Part shown: in pieces, positions 1 through 11,638 of the stretch
Layout: each line of letters opens with the position of its first letter
Position numbering within the stretch: the first letter of the stretch is position 1
NCBI RefSeq assembly: GCF_009650765.1
Contig: NZ_CP045740.1
Span: 992,001-1,056,000 of the forward strand
Length of the DNA: 64,000 nucleotides
From: Streptomyces sp. SUK 48
GTDB taxonomy: Bacteria; Actinomycetota; Actinomycetes; Streptomycetales; Streptomycetaceae
Direction: 5' to 3'
The notes under the pieces: model-generated
Told to the model about the DNA's origin: nothing
Database searches by the model: none
Seen by the model: only the letters and a program-made list of their open reading frames with translations
Made by a program: the position numbers and the translations under genes

Positions 1-3000
1 GGGCCAGGACGTCCGCCTGGTCCGCCAGGAAGGCGCGCGGCGCCACGCCGAGCGAGGCACGGACGGCGCCGAGCGAATCGCGCGAGGTGGCCGCCGCCCA
101 GTCCTTGGCGTGGTTCGTCCTGGGGAAGCGGCCCCGGAAAGCCGCCGCCACCTGGACGTGCCCCAGGGTGAGAGCGCCCACGAGGTCCGGCAGGTCGGAC
201 TCCGTGACATGCGCCTCGTACTCGGGGTTCGCCGCCAGCCAGTCGGCGAAGCGCCGGCCGCCCGCCTCACCGCGGACGAGCGCCTGCCGGCCGTCCTCGT
301 GCGCGGCCGTCAGCGCGGGACCGGCCGCCGGACGCATGTGCCCGAGCACGTGCGCCAGCAACTTCGTGTAGCCGGCGACCGGCACGGCCACCGTGTGATG
401 CACCAGGATCTGCGAGGAAGGGTGCTCCTGGAGCCACAGCTCCTCGGCGTCCATGTCGACGCGGTAGCCGCGTGCTTCGGGGAAGATCGCCGGGAAACGG
501 GCGGTGCCGGGCGCGTTCGCGATCCGGTACAGAGCGTCCCGGAAGGCGGTCTCCACCGCCTCCGGCTCGGCGCGCCCGTCGTCCTCGCCGTGCACCAGGG
601 AACGAGTCGGGCGCGAGACGATCTCCAGGACGGCGTGCTCACCCACGTGGTCGATGGTGATGTCGAGCAGGCCATCGACACTCACCAGTGTGTCGAGCGT
701 CCGGTCGTCCACATCGCGGGGCACGACCACGCGCATGAGGTGGACCTCGGCCTCGAAGCCGCGCGCCGGAGCGAAGCCCTCGACCTCGACCCGGTGCTCG
801 GGCACCGGCAGCAGCGGCCTGGAACTGGCCCGCCCCAGGTCACGCGGCCGGCGGCGCTGGGCGGGCGCGGGCCTGGCCGTCGCGGGCGCCGGCTCCGCCC
901 CCCGCTCCTCGATGGCCCGCGTGAGACGCCTGATCGCGTCGTCGCGGGAACTCCTGCCGCTCTTCGTCGCCTGCCACGACGTGATCTTGCTTATCACCCG
1001 GTCACGCAACACCGCTTCCTCCGCACCGCCCCAGCCCTCGGCGAGCCGGCGAACCGCGCGGTCCACCGACTGAAGGAGCTCGGAACGACGCGAGCTGCCC
1101 GAACTCTCCAGCCACTCCCGGATGATTCGAGGCGGCCGGCCGGAGGCGGAGGACTGCCCGGGCGCGTGCGGGGCGAGACGCACCGGCTCCTCGGTGCCGC
1201 CTCCGTCGACCCGCTCGGGGGACGTCCCCGCGGGCGTGGACGCTGTGGGCGGGTGCGCCGTGGGCGTGGGCGGAACGGGCGCGGGGACCGGCTCGTCCGT
1301 GGCGGGGCCGGGCCTGGCCGGCGCGGAGTCCGGCGCGCCGACGGGCTCGGTGTCGGCGGGTGCCGGCCCGTTCGTCGCCGGCCGCTGTTCCGCCGGTTCG
1401 GAGGTGTGCCGGGCGGGCGCGGTCGTCGCGGGAGCGACAGGGGCGGGCTTGACGGTCCCCGCGGTGGGTTCGTCCACCTCGGGTGCGGGCCTGACGTTCA
1501 CCTCGGGCGCGGGCCTGACGTTCACTTCGGGTGCGGGCCTGACATCCGCCTCGGGTGCGGGCCTGACCGCGGTGGGAGCCGCATCGTCCGCCCCGGGCGC
1601 CGACTTGATTCCGGCAGGGGACGAATCGCCCACCTCACGCGTCGGTTCGACCGCCGCGGACGCGGCGTCATCCTCTCCACGCGTCGCCTGGGCGCCGGGG
1701 AGGGTTCGGGTCTCGTCAGAGGTCGCCCGCGCGGGGGTGTGCTCCTCGACGGCGGAGTGGTCGCGGGGAGGGGCTTCCTCCACCGGCACGGCGGTGTTCC
1801 GCGTACCGGCGTCCTTCTCGCCCGTCGTCGCGGGGAGCGGCGTGTGCGTCTCCTCCTCGGTGGTTTTCGCCGCCGCGATCTCCTCGACGCGCTGATCGAA
1901 ACGCTCACGGAAACGGGACACGTCACCACCGGGACCCCACGCCCGCTCCGCATGCCTCGCCCAGCCGGCCGCCTCCTTCGACGTCATGTCATGGCTCTCG
2001 CCATAACGCCGTACGAGATCACCCCACTCCTCAGGAGTGCGGTCGGCCACCCGGCGGTCGATCGCCCGGTCCAGCAAACGACCCGCCACGCCGTCCTCGA
2101 CGCGCTTCCACCCCGGCTCGTCGTCCTCCATCCGCGCCTCGCGATAGGCGGAGCCAAAACGCGCCGCCTCCTTCGCGTCGAGACCCTGCCCACGCGCGTA
2201 CCGCTCCATCGCCCTGCCCCACGCGTCCGGCGACATCTCCGCGATCCGCTCACGCTGCCCCTCGTCGGCGACGGGCTTGCGGACCGGCTCGGCAGCGGGG
2301 GCCTTCTCCGCCTCCGAGGCGGGGGTCCTCTCCTCGTACACCCGGTCGCGGGTACGACCGTGGACACCCTGGTCATCCTTCAGGATGCCCTGCTCCCGCA
2401 GGACTCCCTCGTAGACGTCGTGCCCGGACGGCAGCGCCGACCCGCCCTCCGTCCCCACAGGCTTCACCGGCTGCGACGCGGGGACGCCCTCGGCAGGCGC
2501 CGGGGCCTCCTTGACGGGAGCCGGAGCCTTCGGCTCGTCCTTCACCGGACGCGGCGTCTCCTCCCGCGCACCCTCGTCCCGCTTCGCCCCGATCTCCTCG
2601 ATGCGCTGATCGAAGCGCTCACGGAAACGAGCGACGTCCCCACCGGGACCCCACGCCCGCTCCGCGTGCTTCGCCCAGCCGGCGGCCTCCTTCGACGTCA
2701 TGTCATGGCTCTCGCCGTAACGCCGGACAAGATCACCCCACTCCGCCGGGGTACGGTTCGCCACCCGCTGCGCGATCTGCCGGTCCAGGGTCCCCTGATC
2801 GCGCGGTACGCCCTCGTGGACCTCGGATCCGGACGGCACCGCCGACGGGTCCTTGACCGGGCGGGGCGCGGGCGCCGGGGTGCCGTCGCCGTCGCCCCTC
2901 GGCACCGGGGCGGACGACGTGTCGTCGTGGTCCCGGACGGGTGGCGCCACGTCGGAGGACTCGCCGCCCCTGACCGGGGCGGGGCCACTCTCACGGGCCG

Positions 3001-6000
3001 GAGCGGGAGGAGGAGTCCGCGTGTCCGCGCCCTGGTTCCCGTGGATCTCGTCCCACAGGCCGTCGCGCTTCTGGTTGTTGAGCGAGTCCAGCCAGTTGGG
3101 GACGGACGAGCGCTCGGGCTCGGCGAACGTCACCTGGACGTTCCCGGAGCGTTCGGGCACGAGGTCGTCGTCGCCCGTGAACCGCCGCGAGCCGTCGCCG
3201 TGCTCGTCCTGGTCCTCGCCGCCACGCTCCGTGCGTCGGTCGCGGCCGGCGTCGTCCCAGCGGCCGTCACGCCTGGTCCGGTCCCCGTGTCCGCCGTCCT
3301 TGCCGCCGCGCGCGTCGTCCTCGCCGTCGCCGAAACCGGTACGCGTGGTACGCGCACCACCGCCACCCCGGCCCGCACCCGCGTCGCCCGAGCCGCCCGA
3401 GCGCGAGCCACCGGGAGCCGCGCCGCCCTCACGGCCACCGCCTCCGTGACCGTCAGCGGGCTCCGGAACCACCGACGCGGACGTGTCGTCCCGGGACTGA
3501 GAGCCGGTCACCCGCTGGTCGTTCAGCTGCTGCTCGCGGCGCGCGTCGCCGACGGCATCGAACCAGGCCCCGGCCGCCCTGCTCTCGGCCGCGGAATCCC
3601 CAGTGGCCCGCGCCCGCACCCAGTCATCGTGCAACTCCCGGGTCCTGCCCGCCGACAGCCCGCTGCCCCGAGCGTCCTCCCACATCGCGTCCAGGCGGCG
3701 ACGGCTCCACCCAGGACTCTCCCTGAGCGGAGAGGCACCGAGACTCTCCTCCCCCGATCCCGAACCGTCCCCACGGCCCGCGCCTTCGCCACCACGCCCG
3801 GCGCGACCCTCGCCCGCACCCTCGCCACCACGCCCGGCGTGGCCCTCGCCCTCACCGTCGCCGAAACCGGTACGCCCGGTACGCGCACCACCGCCACCGC
3901 CACTCCGGCCCGCACCCGCGTCGCCCGAGCGCGAGCCACCGGGAGCCGCGCCCTCATGGGCACCGCCCCCGGCCCCCGACCGTCAGCGGGCTCCGGAACC
4001 GCCGACGCGGACGTGTCGTGCCGCGCCTGGGACCCGGTCACCCGCTGGTCGTTCAGCTGCTGCTCGCGGCGCGCGTCGCCCAGGGCATCGAACCAGGCGG
4101 AAGCGGCCTTGTTCTCGGCCGCCTTGTCCCCGGAGATCCTGGCGTCCACCCAGTCGTCGTACAGCGCACGCGTTCGGCCTTCCGGCAGACCGCTGTCCTG
4201 GGCGTCCTCCCACATCCGGTCCACGCGCCGCCGGCTCCAACCGGGGCTCTCCCGCAGCGGAGCGGCACCGGTGCCGTCCGCCTCGTCCTGACGAGTGCCC
4301 CAGCTGTGTTTGTCCTTCTCCGGAAGGGGCTTGCCCGCGCGGCTCTCGCCCTCGGAGCCGGTTGCCTTCCCGTTCCCCTTCGCGCCGTCGCCGTCCGCTC
4401 CCGGCCCGCGCCGGTCGCCACGGGCCGGCGGCGGAGCCGAGTGCGTCTCCCGGCCGTCACCGGCACGGGACGTGCCGGGGCCGGGCCGCTCGCCGGCCGG
4501 AGGCTGCTGCGTCCGCCCGTCCGAGTCGGGACGGTGCGCGGGCGCAGGCGCGGCGGGCTGGTCGCCGGACACCGGGCGGGAGGCACGCGGGGTGCCGTCG
4601 TGCGAACCCGCGTCGTCCGTGGCGCGGGGGCCGCCGCCCGGTGCGGAGGAGCCCGGGCGCTCGCCACCGGTGCCGCCGGGCTGTCGCGCCGGGTCGCCCG
4701 TCACCGCGTGGTCGCCGCCGCGATCCGCCGGGGGCCGCGTGACGTGCTCCGAGCCGCCGCCCGTGCGGCCGTCCTCGGCCGGGTTGCCGTGCGCGGGCGG
4801 CTTCGGGGCGCCCTGGTCGCCGGTGCGCTCGGAGTGGCCGCCCGTGGGCGGGCGTTGGGTGACACGGCTCGTGTCGTCGCCGTGGCTGCTCGTTCCGTCG
4901 GGCCGGTTGCCGGGGCGCTCGGACCCGGGCGGCGGCACGGTGCCGCGCGTGTCCCCGTCGCGCCCGCCGGTGCGCGGCAGCGGGCCGTTGCCCTCGCCCC
5001 GCTCCCCGCGCGCGGGCGGGGGCGTGTCGCCGTGCGTCACCGGGGTGGAATGCGAGCCCGGGTCGCGGGTGGGCTGCGGGGTCACCGCGTCGCCGCGTAC
5101 GGGCGTCTTCGACCCGCCGTCGCTCCCCGGCCGTTCGCCGCCCGGCGCCGGCCTGGCGGGCTCCGGCGCCGGCGGCGCCGTGCGCGAACCCTGGTCCCCG
5201 ACCGGCGGCTTGGAGACGGGGGCGTCGCCGCGCGCGCCGTCGTCCCGCGTGCGATCGCCGCCGGGGACCCGCGTGACCTCGTTCTGTGTGCGGTCGCCGC
5301 CGGGGAGACCGGGCGCCGGCCTGCCCGGCTCGCGGGCCGGGGGCGCGGACTGCGGCCTGCCCTGTTCGGAGGCGGGCGGCGGCACCGTGCGCGAGCCCTG
5401 GTCGCGGCCGCCCGTGCCGGAGCCGTCGCCGCGCGGGGTCGTGTGGTCGGTGCTGCGGTCGCCCGGGGCGGGACGGGGCGGGGTCCCGCCGCTGGTCGCC
5501 CCGTCCGGCTTGCCCTGCCGGGGGGTGGTGACCGGCGGGGGCGTGGCACGCGCGCCGTCGCCGCCGGAGCGGTCGCCCGGGGAGTACGAGCCTTCCTGTG
5601 ACTCGGTCCGAGTGGTGAACGGGGCGGGCGCGCCCGTGGTGCGCTGGTTCCCGGAGCCCTCGCCGCGCGACGCGGGGGGCGGGGGCATCCCGACGTCGTG
5701 CGGGCGGTTGCCGGTGGCCGGGCCGCTGCTCGTGGGGGTGGAGTCGCCCACGGAGACGCCGCCCTTGACCGGCGGCGCGGTCCTGCCGGAGCCGTCCGGC
5801 ACGGAGTCGTTGCCGCCGCGCCTGCTCTGCGTGGGCGGGGGTGTGAAGGGGTTGTCCTTGCCGCCGCCGGGTACCGTCGTGAAGCCGCCCGTGTGGTCGG
5901 TCTTGGGGACCGGCGGGGTCTTCACCGGCGGGCTCCCCTTCGGTATGCCGCCGGGCGAGCCGGGCTTCGGCACGCCGTGGTAGCCGCCGAAGCCCCCGGC

Positions 6001-6621
6001 GATCGCTCCGAAGCCGCCGCCGATGCCGAGGGTCAGGGCCTCGGCGTTCCAGTCGATGTCGTAGTCCGTGTGCGCGATCGCGGCACCCAGGGCGCCGACG
6101 CCCAGGTCGAAGGCGAGACCGGACGCGGAGCCGATCACGGCGCCGCCGATCGAGCCGACGACGGCGCTGCCGATCGGGCCGAGCCGTCCCGCCATCGTGG
6201 CGATGACCGGGATCAGCCGGGCGATGAGCTGTCCGATCATGGCGAGCACGCCTTCGAGGAGCGGGCCCAGGTAGAAGAAGACCGCGCCGAGGAGGGCGCC
6301 GAGGATGTCCGCCCACATCATCGCGTTGAGCTTCTTCGCGTACTCCTCGGCCGCCTCGTGGAGCTTGTCCGCGTACCGGTTGATCGTCTGGCCCACGGTC
6401 CAGGCGGTCTCGATCGCGTCGTCCAGGTTCTTGGCGGTCGCGTCCGTCCAGGCGCGCCGGGCCGCGTCGCCCGCCGCACCCTTCCACTCCATGCCGGACA
6501 CGTCCGAGTTGACCGCGACCCGGCGCTCGTGGAGTTCGTCCCCGAGCGTGATCCAGGCGTTGCCCAGGGCGTAGATGTCCTCGATCTTGATCGTGTTGAG
6601 TACGGAATCCGCGGAAGCCAT
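1..6621 (-). CDS. Giant ESX-associated WXG/repeat effector-like protein, frameshifted and cut by the window edge
   Basis: At least about 2,200 residues are encoded before the gene leaves the window, so the C-terminal (possibly toxic) domain is not visible. The ATG at 6619-6621 opens a WXG100-like helical segment (WKG near residue 47, a long amphipathic helix to about residue 95). A Gly/Ala-rich hydrophobic region follows (about 100-205), then several hundred residues of Pro/Gly/Arg/Asp-rich linker. Next come duplicated modules, a tandem octapeptide repeat and a more globular part near base 1. The frame changes once at about 3957-3979: the upstream frame closes at 3523, while the next frame continues with matching repeat modules and no stop to base 1. 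One missing G would restore it. It lies just downstream of eccC, which suggests a secreted substrate. The toxin role is an inference; N-terminus, repeats and linker fit polymorphic-toxin design. Confidence 0.72.
1475..1568 (-). repeat. 24-bp tandem repeat, about four units, inside the giant gene
   Basis: On the minus strand the units read as near-identical octapeptides of the form VRPAPEVN, with N/D and V/A substitutions. The unit length is a multiple of three, so copy-number change would keep the frame. It lies in the Pro/Ala-rich linker and probably acts as a flexible spacer. Confidence 0.85.
1877..2072 (-). repeat. 65-residue module, copy 2, of the giant gene
   Basis: The encoded segment runs from an RTPEEWGDLVRRYGE-type start to an FRERFDQRVEE-type end and nearly duplicates the module at 2591-2786, differing at only a few residues. 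A more diverged third relative (WGRAMERYARG) precedes it at about 2120-2260. The modules look like small helical repeats separated by Pro-rich linkers. Confidence 0.85.
2591..2786 (-). repeat. 65-residue module, copy 1, of the giant gene
   Basis: This is the partner of the module at 1877-2072, with conserved core residues EWGDLVRRYGESHDMTSKEA and a closing FRERFDQRIEE. Near identity at the DNA level suggests recent duplication or gene conversion within the gene. Confidence 0.85.
3505..3720 (-). repeat. About 70-residue module, copy 2, of the giant gene
   Basis: It encodes a Trp/Arg-rich helical module (SPGWSRRRLDAMWEDA start, DARREQQLNDQRVTGSQ end). The same module occurs at 4035-4250, 530 bp away. 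That spacing is not a multiple of three, so the two copies lie in different frames. This is direct evidence that a frameshift separates them. Confidence 0.85.
4035..4250 (-). repeat. About 70-residue module, copy 1, of the giant gene
   Basis: It has the same organisation as the module at 3505-3720 (SPGWSRRRVDRMWEDA start, NDQRVTGSQ end). It is read in the frame that begins at 6621, upstream of the apparent frameshift. Confidence 0.85.
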
Positions 6622-6708
6622 GGGAGCGCCCTCCTCGGGCGTACTGCTGGTGTTCGGACGTGGGGGCGGGAGCGCTCGCGGGGCCGGTGGGGCCCCGCGA
6701 GCGGGTGG

Positions 6709-9700
6709 TCAGGAGCGGGCGACGGCGGTTTCGTGCGGGGGCGTGCCGCCGTCGCGGCGCGCGGCACCCCCGGACTGCCCGGCTTCGTCGCGCTCGTCGC
6801 GTTCGTCACGCTCGTCGCGCTCGTCGCGCTCGTCGAGGGCGATCTGTACGACCGTCGGTTCGCGGTCGCGGCGCACGAGGATGCCGCGCCCCGGGTCGGC
6901 GCGCCGGGCGCGCTGGTCGCCGAGGAGGACGCCCTCGCGGTGGTCCCCGGACAGGACGAGGCCGCTCGTGCCGTTCTCCTTGAGCTTGCTCAGCAGGGAG
7001 TCGGAGAGCAGGGCGCGCCCGGCGCCGCCGACCCGGCGGGCGAGGACGAGGTGGAAGCCCAGCTCCTCGGCCTGCGGGATGAACGGGGCGAGCACTGCGA
7101 GCGGGCCCTGCCCCATGCCTCCGGCGGCCAGGTCGTAGTCGTCCGCGACGAGGTACAGCTCGGGTCCCTGCCACCAGCTGCGGTCCGCGAGTTCGGCGGC
7201 CGTGACATTCGGCGGGGGCATCCGGGTGCGCAGGGTCTCGGCGAGAGCCTGCGCCTGGCCGGCGACGAGGTCGGCGTTGCCGCCGCGTGCGCCGATGTAC
7301 TCGGGCGGGACGACGTCCAGGAGGCTGTGCCGGTAGTCGACGACCATGAAGCGCGCCTCCTTCGCGGAGTAGCGGTCGGCGAGCCCGCGCATCCAGGCGC
7401 GCAGGAAGGCGGTCTTGCCGGAGCCGGAGTCGCCGAGGACGACGAAGTGCGGTGCGCCGGAGGTGAGGTCGAGGCCGACCGGGGTCAGATCGGACTCGCG
7501 CAGCCCGACGGGCACCTCGCGTTCGCTCAGGCGGGGACCGTGGCCCTCCCAGCGGTCGGCCGGCGCGGGCACGCCGGCGGTGGCCAGTTCGCGCACGGTG
7601 ACGCGGCGGGGCAGGACGCGCAGCGCGGGGGCCGCGGGCCGCTTCCAGGCGGCGGCGATCGCGGTGACGAGGGCACGCTCGGCCTCGGCGAGCCCTTCGG
7701 CCGAGTCCACGCCGTCGAGACGGGGAAGCGCCACATGGTGGGCGAGGCCGGGCGGCAGGATGCCGCGTCCGGGCAGGCCCTGGGCGATGCCGCGGGCGGC
7801 CTGGCGGTTGATCTCGGACTCGGTGGGGTCGTTGAGGCGCAGTTCGAGGCGGCCGGGGATGCTGTCGCGCAGCCCGACGCGTATCTCGGCCCAGCGGTTG
7901 GCGGTGAGCCACAGGTGGACGCCGACGCCGAGCCCGCGCGCGGCGATGTCGGTGAGCGCGGTGACCGCGTCGTCCTCGGCGGCGTGCAGGGCCGCCCAGT
8001 TGTCGACGACGAGGACGACGTCGGCGCCGCGCACGCCGTCGGGGAGGTCGCCGGCGAGGCGGCGGGCGCGCAGCTCGGCGGCGGACTGGATGCGCAGCTC
8101 GCGGAACATCGTCTCGCGGGCGCTGATCAGGCGGCCGACCTCGGCGAGGACCCGGCGCACGCGTTCCTCGTCGCGGCGTCCGGCGATGCCCGCGACGTGC
8201 GGGGCGTCGGCGAGCCCGTGGAGGGTGCCGCCGCCCATGTCGATGGCGTAGAACTGCACTTCGTCGGGTGTGTGGGTGAGCATCGCGCTGAGCATCGCGG
8301 TGCGCAGGAAGGTGGACTTGCCACTCTGCGGGGCGCCGACGAGGGCGATGTGTCCCTGGCGTCCGGTGAGGTCGATGCCGATGGGGCGCTGTTCCTGCCG
8401 GGCCGGTACGTCGATGACGCCGGCGGGGAACTTGAGCGTGCCCGGCAGCGGCCACAGCGGCCCGACGAGACCGCGTTCGGGGTCCTCCTCCGGTTCACCG
8501 AGCAGCGGCAGGAGGCCGAAGTGCGCGGGCAGCGGCGGCAGCCACACCCGGTGGCCGGGGGTGTCCTCGCCGAGCAGGCGCTCGACGGCGAGGGCGAGTT
8601 CCGTCGTGGTGCCCTTGCCGGTCCACTCCCAGTCCGGCTTCTCCTCCCGGGGCGCGAGCGGGGCCAGCTCGCCGTGGACGGCGAAGGGGAGCGGGGCGAG
8701 GGCGGCGGCCGGCGCCTCCGGGTCGTGGCCGTGGTAGGGCGCGGAGACATGGGCGACGCGGAAGCGCTCGTAGACCGTCTCGTCGACCTTGAGGTAGGCG
8801 GAGCCGGGGATGGCGGGGAGGCTGTAGGCGTCGGGGGTGCCGAGGACGGCGCGAGACTCGGCGGCGCTGAAGGTGCGCAGCCCGATGCGGTAGGACAGGT
8901 GCGATTCGAGGCCGCGCAGGCGGCCCTCCTCCAGGCGCTGCGTGGCCAGCAGCAGGTGGATGCCCAGCGAGCGGCCCACCCGGCCGATCTGTACGAAGAG
9001 GTCGATGAAATCGGGCCGCTGGGAGAGGAGTTCGCCGAACTCGTCGACGACGACGAGCAGGTGCGGCAGGGGTTCGAGCCCGCGGCCCTCGGAGTCGGTG
9101 CCGCCGGCTTCGCGGCGCAGCTGGTACTCGCGCACGGAGTCGGCGTTGCCCGCCTCGCGCAGCATTCGCTGGCGGCGCTGCTGTTCGCCCTGAAGGGCCT
9201 GGCGCATCCGGTCGACGAGGGCGAGGTCGTCGGCGAGGTTGGTGATGAGGCCGGAGACGTGCGGGAGTTCGGTGACCCCGGCGAAGGTCGCGCCGCCCTT
9301 GAAGTCGACGAGGACGAAGGCGAGGTGTTCGGGCGAGTGGGTGAGGGCGAGCCCGGTGACCAGGGTGCGCAGCAGTTCGCTCTTGCCGGAGCCGGTGGCA
9401 CCGACGACGAGGCCGTGCGGCCCGATGCCGCCCTGCGCCGATTCCTTGAGGTCGAGGACGAGCGGCTGGCCGGTGCCGGTGACGCCGATGGGGACGCTGA
9501 GCAGTTCCCGGTCGTCGGGGGCGCGGCGGCGCTCGCCCGGGTCGAAGGATGCGATGTCGGCGATGCCGAGCATCCCGGAGAGCGAGACATGCTCGGAGAG
9601 GACCTGCTCGCGTTCGCCGGAGAGCTGGAGCGGGGCCAGGGCTCGGGCCGCGGCCTCCAGGACGCCGGGGGCGACGGCGTCGGCGGTGGCCTTCTCGACG

Positions 9701-10883
9701 CTCGCGTGCAGGGCGGGGTCGCGGCTCTCCAGGACGAGGCCGCCGCGCGCGTCGGTGCGCGCGCGCACGTCGACGCGGCCCGGCTCCGAGCGCTCCTCGT
9801 CCACGAGGCAGACGAGGTGCAGGCCGATGTCGGGGCCGGCCTCGGTGAGCAGGTCGTTCAGGAGCGGGGAGCGGGCCCAGGCGGCTTCGGGCTCGTAGTC
9901 GTCGAGGAAGACGACGAGGTGCCGGCGGGCGGCGCCACCGCGCTGGGTGAGCAGCCGGTTGCCGCGCTCGGCGCGCGCTTGGAGCGCCTGGTCGAGGAGG
10001 GCGCGGAGGTGGTCGTGGAGGCCGGTGAGGTCGTCGGCGAGCATCGGCACGATCTCCTGCTCGCGCGGGGGGCCGTCCTGCTCGGCGGGCTGGGCGTGCG
10101 GCAGCCACTTGGCCCAGTCCCAGGCGGCGTGGCCGCCGGTGACGACGGCGACCCGCACGTCGTCCGGGGCGTGCAGCGTGGAGAGCTGGAGCAGCAGGGC
10201 CTGGGCGAGTTCACGGCCCTTGGCACGGGGCCCGAGGACGCTGATGACGCCGGAGTTGCCGAGGTCGAGCCAGGCCGCCTGGTCCTCGACGGCGGAGTGC
10301 TGTTCGACGAGTTCGGCGGCGGCGTGGCGGCATGTGGTGTCGAGCTCGACGGTGGGGTCGCTCTGCTCGTGCAGGCGCAGCGGGGCGAGGGGCGGCACGG
10401 TGCCGGTGCCCACGCGCAGACGCAGGAAGTCGTCGTCGCCGGGGCGGCGTTCCCACACCCGGCGGCGGCGCGTGGCCAGCGCCCAGAGGCGGTCGGGGTG
10501 CGGGTGGCGCCAGGCATCGGCGGCACGCTGCTCGGCGCGCGTGTGCAGGGCCTGCTTGCGCATCCCGGCGAGGTATTCCAGGTACCGGTCGCGCTGGCGG
10601 AACTGGTTGCGGCGGCGGTTGCCGCGCAGTTGCATCCGCACGCCGATGGTGATGCCGACGGAGACCACGACGAAGGCCATGCCGAGCAGGATCATCCAGG
10701 CCCGCCCGTAGGCGACCATGTACGCCGCCATGCTGACGCTGGAGAGCAGCGGGAGCAGGAGCATGAGCCAGCTCGCCGCGCCCTGCGGCTGGGGGCGTTG
10801 GGGCGGGGCGGCGAGCGTCGTCCCGCCGTGCGGGGCGGGGGCGGCGTCATCCGGACGGGACGGTGGAAGGGGGTTCGACTCAC
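6709..10883 (-). CDS. eccC: Type VII secretion FtsK/SpoIIIE ATPase EccC (N-terminal one-base frameshift)
   Basis: EccC is the motor ATPase of ESX secretion, anchored in the membrane and recognising WXG substrates. About 1,390 residues carry two N-terminal membrane segments and three ATPase domains. Their P-loops are GATGSGKSE (about residue 497), GAPQSGKST (about 854) and GDSGSGKTA (about 1154). The first domain has a full Walker B (VVVDEFGE), the second a degenerate one (VVDNW). I chose the GTG at 10881-10883 because it gives the typical EccC opening with FHRPVRMTPPPP. That frame must shift by one base at about 10822-10825 (a GGG run) to join the long frame continuing TTLAAPP and SWLMLLLPLL. 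No ATG, GTG, TTG or CTG exists in the long frame upstream of the ATG at 10764, which would lose the N-terminus. Unfused EccCa/EccCb architecture is excluded. Confidence 0.93.
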
Positions 10884-11017
10884 GGTGGCTGCCTAGCGGG
10901 CTGTCGTCGGACGGAGCGGGGCACGGGTGCGGCGGGACGCCGGGGCGCGCGGTGGCGCGACGGGGGCTGGTGCGCCGCGGCCGGGGGCCGGGCGTGCTCC
11001 CGGCACGGGCGCGGGGC

Positions 11018-11467
11018 TCAGCCGGGGAAGGTCATGGTGATGGCCGTCTTGTTGGTGTCGGTCTCCTCGCCGGGCGGCTTGTCCTTGGGGTGGTCGTCAG
11101 AACTGCCGCCGGCGGTGAGCGCGTCGTGGAACTTGTCGAAGCCGCTCTTGATGCCGTTCTCGACGAGGGAGTAGTTGTGCTCGGCGTCCGAGACGCCGCC
11201 GGCGAGCACCGGCAGGACGGCGGGGGTGTTCTCGTCCTTGAGGCCGAACAGCTCGCGCATCACGCGGTTCCACTCGTCCATGACGGCCTGGGCTTCGGAG
11301 GCCGCCTTGCCCTCCCAGCGCAGGCGCAGACCGAAGATGCGGTCGCCGATGGCCCGGGTGGTGTCCGCGACCTCCTTGCTCAGCTCGACCAGATTCTTCG
11401 CCGAGGACGCCACCCCCTGCGGGGAGACTTGGAGGGAGGAGGAGTCGTAGTCGACCTCACCGGCCAT
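11018..11467 (-). CDS. WXG100-superfamily ESX protein
   Basis: A 149-residue protein with a WEG motif near residue 52 in a helix-turn-helix context (RWEGKAASEAQAVMDEW). The ATG at 11465-11467 fits the WXG fold, and upstream extension runs through non-coding sequence. The C-terminal 40 residues are polar (Lys/Asp/Pro/Glu-rich) and end TMTFPG, longer than a minimal 100-residue WXG100. Its TGA overlaps the upstream limit of the eccC frame, so the two genes are adjacent and co-directional. It is probably secreted or acts as a partner of the neighbouring WXG proteins; partner identity is unknown. Confidence 0.85.
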   Translation of the reverse strand: MAGEVDYDSSSLQVSPQGVASSAKNLVELSKEVADTTRAIGDRIFGLRLRWEGKAASEAQAVMDEWNRVMRELFGLKDENTPAVLPVLAGGVSDAEHNYSLVENGIKSGFDKFHDALTAGGSSDDHPKDKPPGEETDTNKTAITMTFPG

Positions 11468-11529
11468 GACGCGCCTTTCCGGCGAAACGCGGTGCGGCGC
11501 ACGGGACTTGTTCCCGCGCGCGGTACCGC

Positions 11530-11575
11530 TCTCGCCCTGACAATTAAACACATAAGTGATAAACCTGGCAGGGTT
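11530..11575. promoter_or_regulatory. AT-rich divergent promoter region
   Basis: An unusually AT-rich stretch separates the minus-strand WXG gene (start 11467) from the plus-strand gene (start 11639). On the plus strand CTGACA, 17 bases, then TAAACC resembles a vegetative promoter. Assignment rests only on position and composition. Confidence 0.35.
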
Positions 11576-11638
11576 CTTCAGAGCAGGTCCCCGGCCACCC
11601 CAGCACCGCGGTGGTGCCGGGCAGACGAGGGAGTGAGC

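Noticed and set aside
1475..1568. Tandem repeat considered as a CRISPR-like array
   Set aside because: Units are contiguous, in frame and without spacers; they encode a peptide repeat.
110..4291. A 1,393-residue open frame on the plus strand
   Set aside because: It is antisense to the repeat-rich effector, has Arg/Leu/Val-rich composition without domains, and its apparent repeats mirror those of the minus strand.
5698..10896. A 1,732-residue open frame on the plus strand
   Set aside because: It lies opposite the giant effector start and eccC, which carries clear ATPase motifs; long antisense frames are expected at this GC content.
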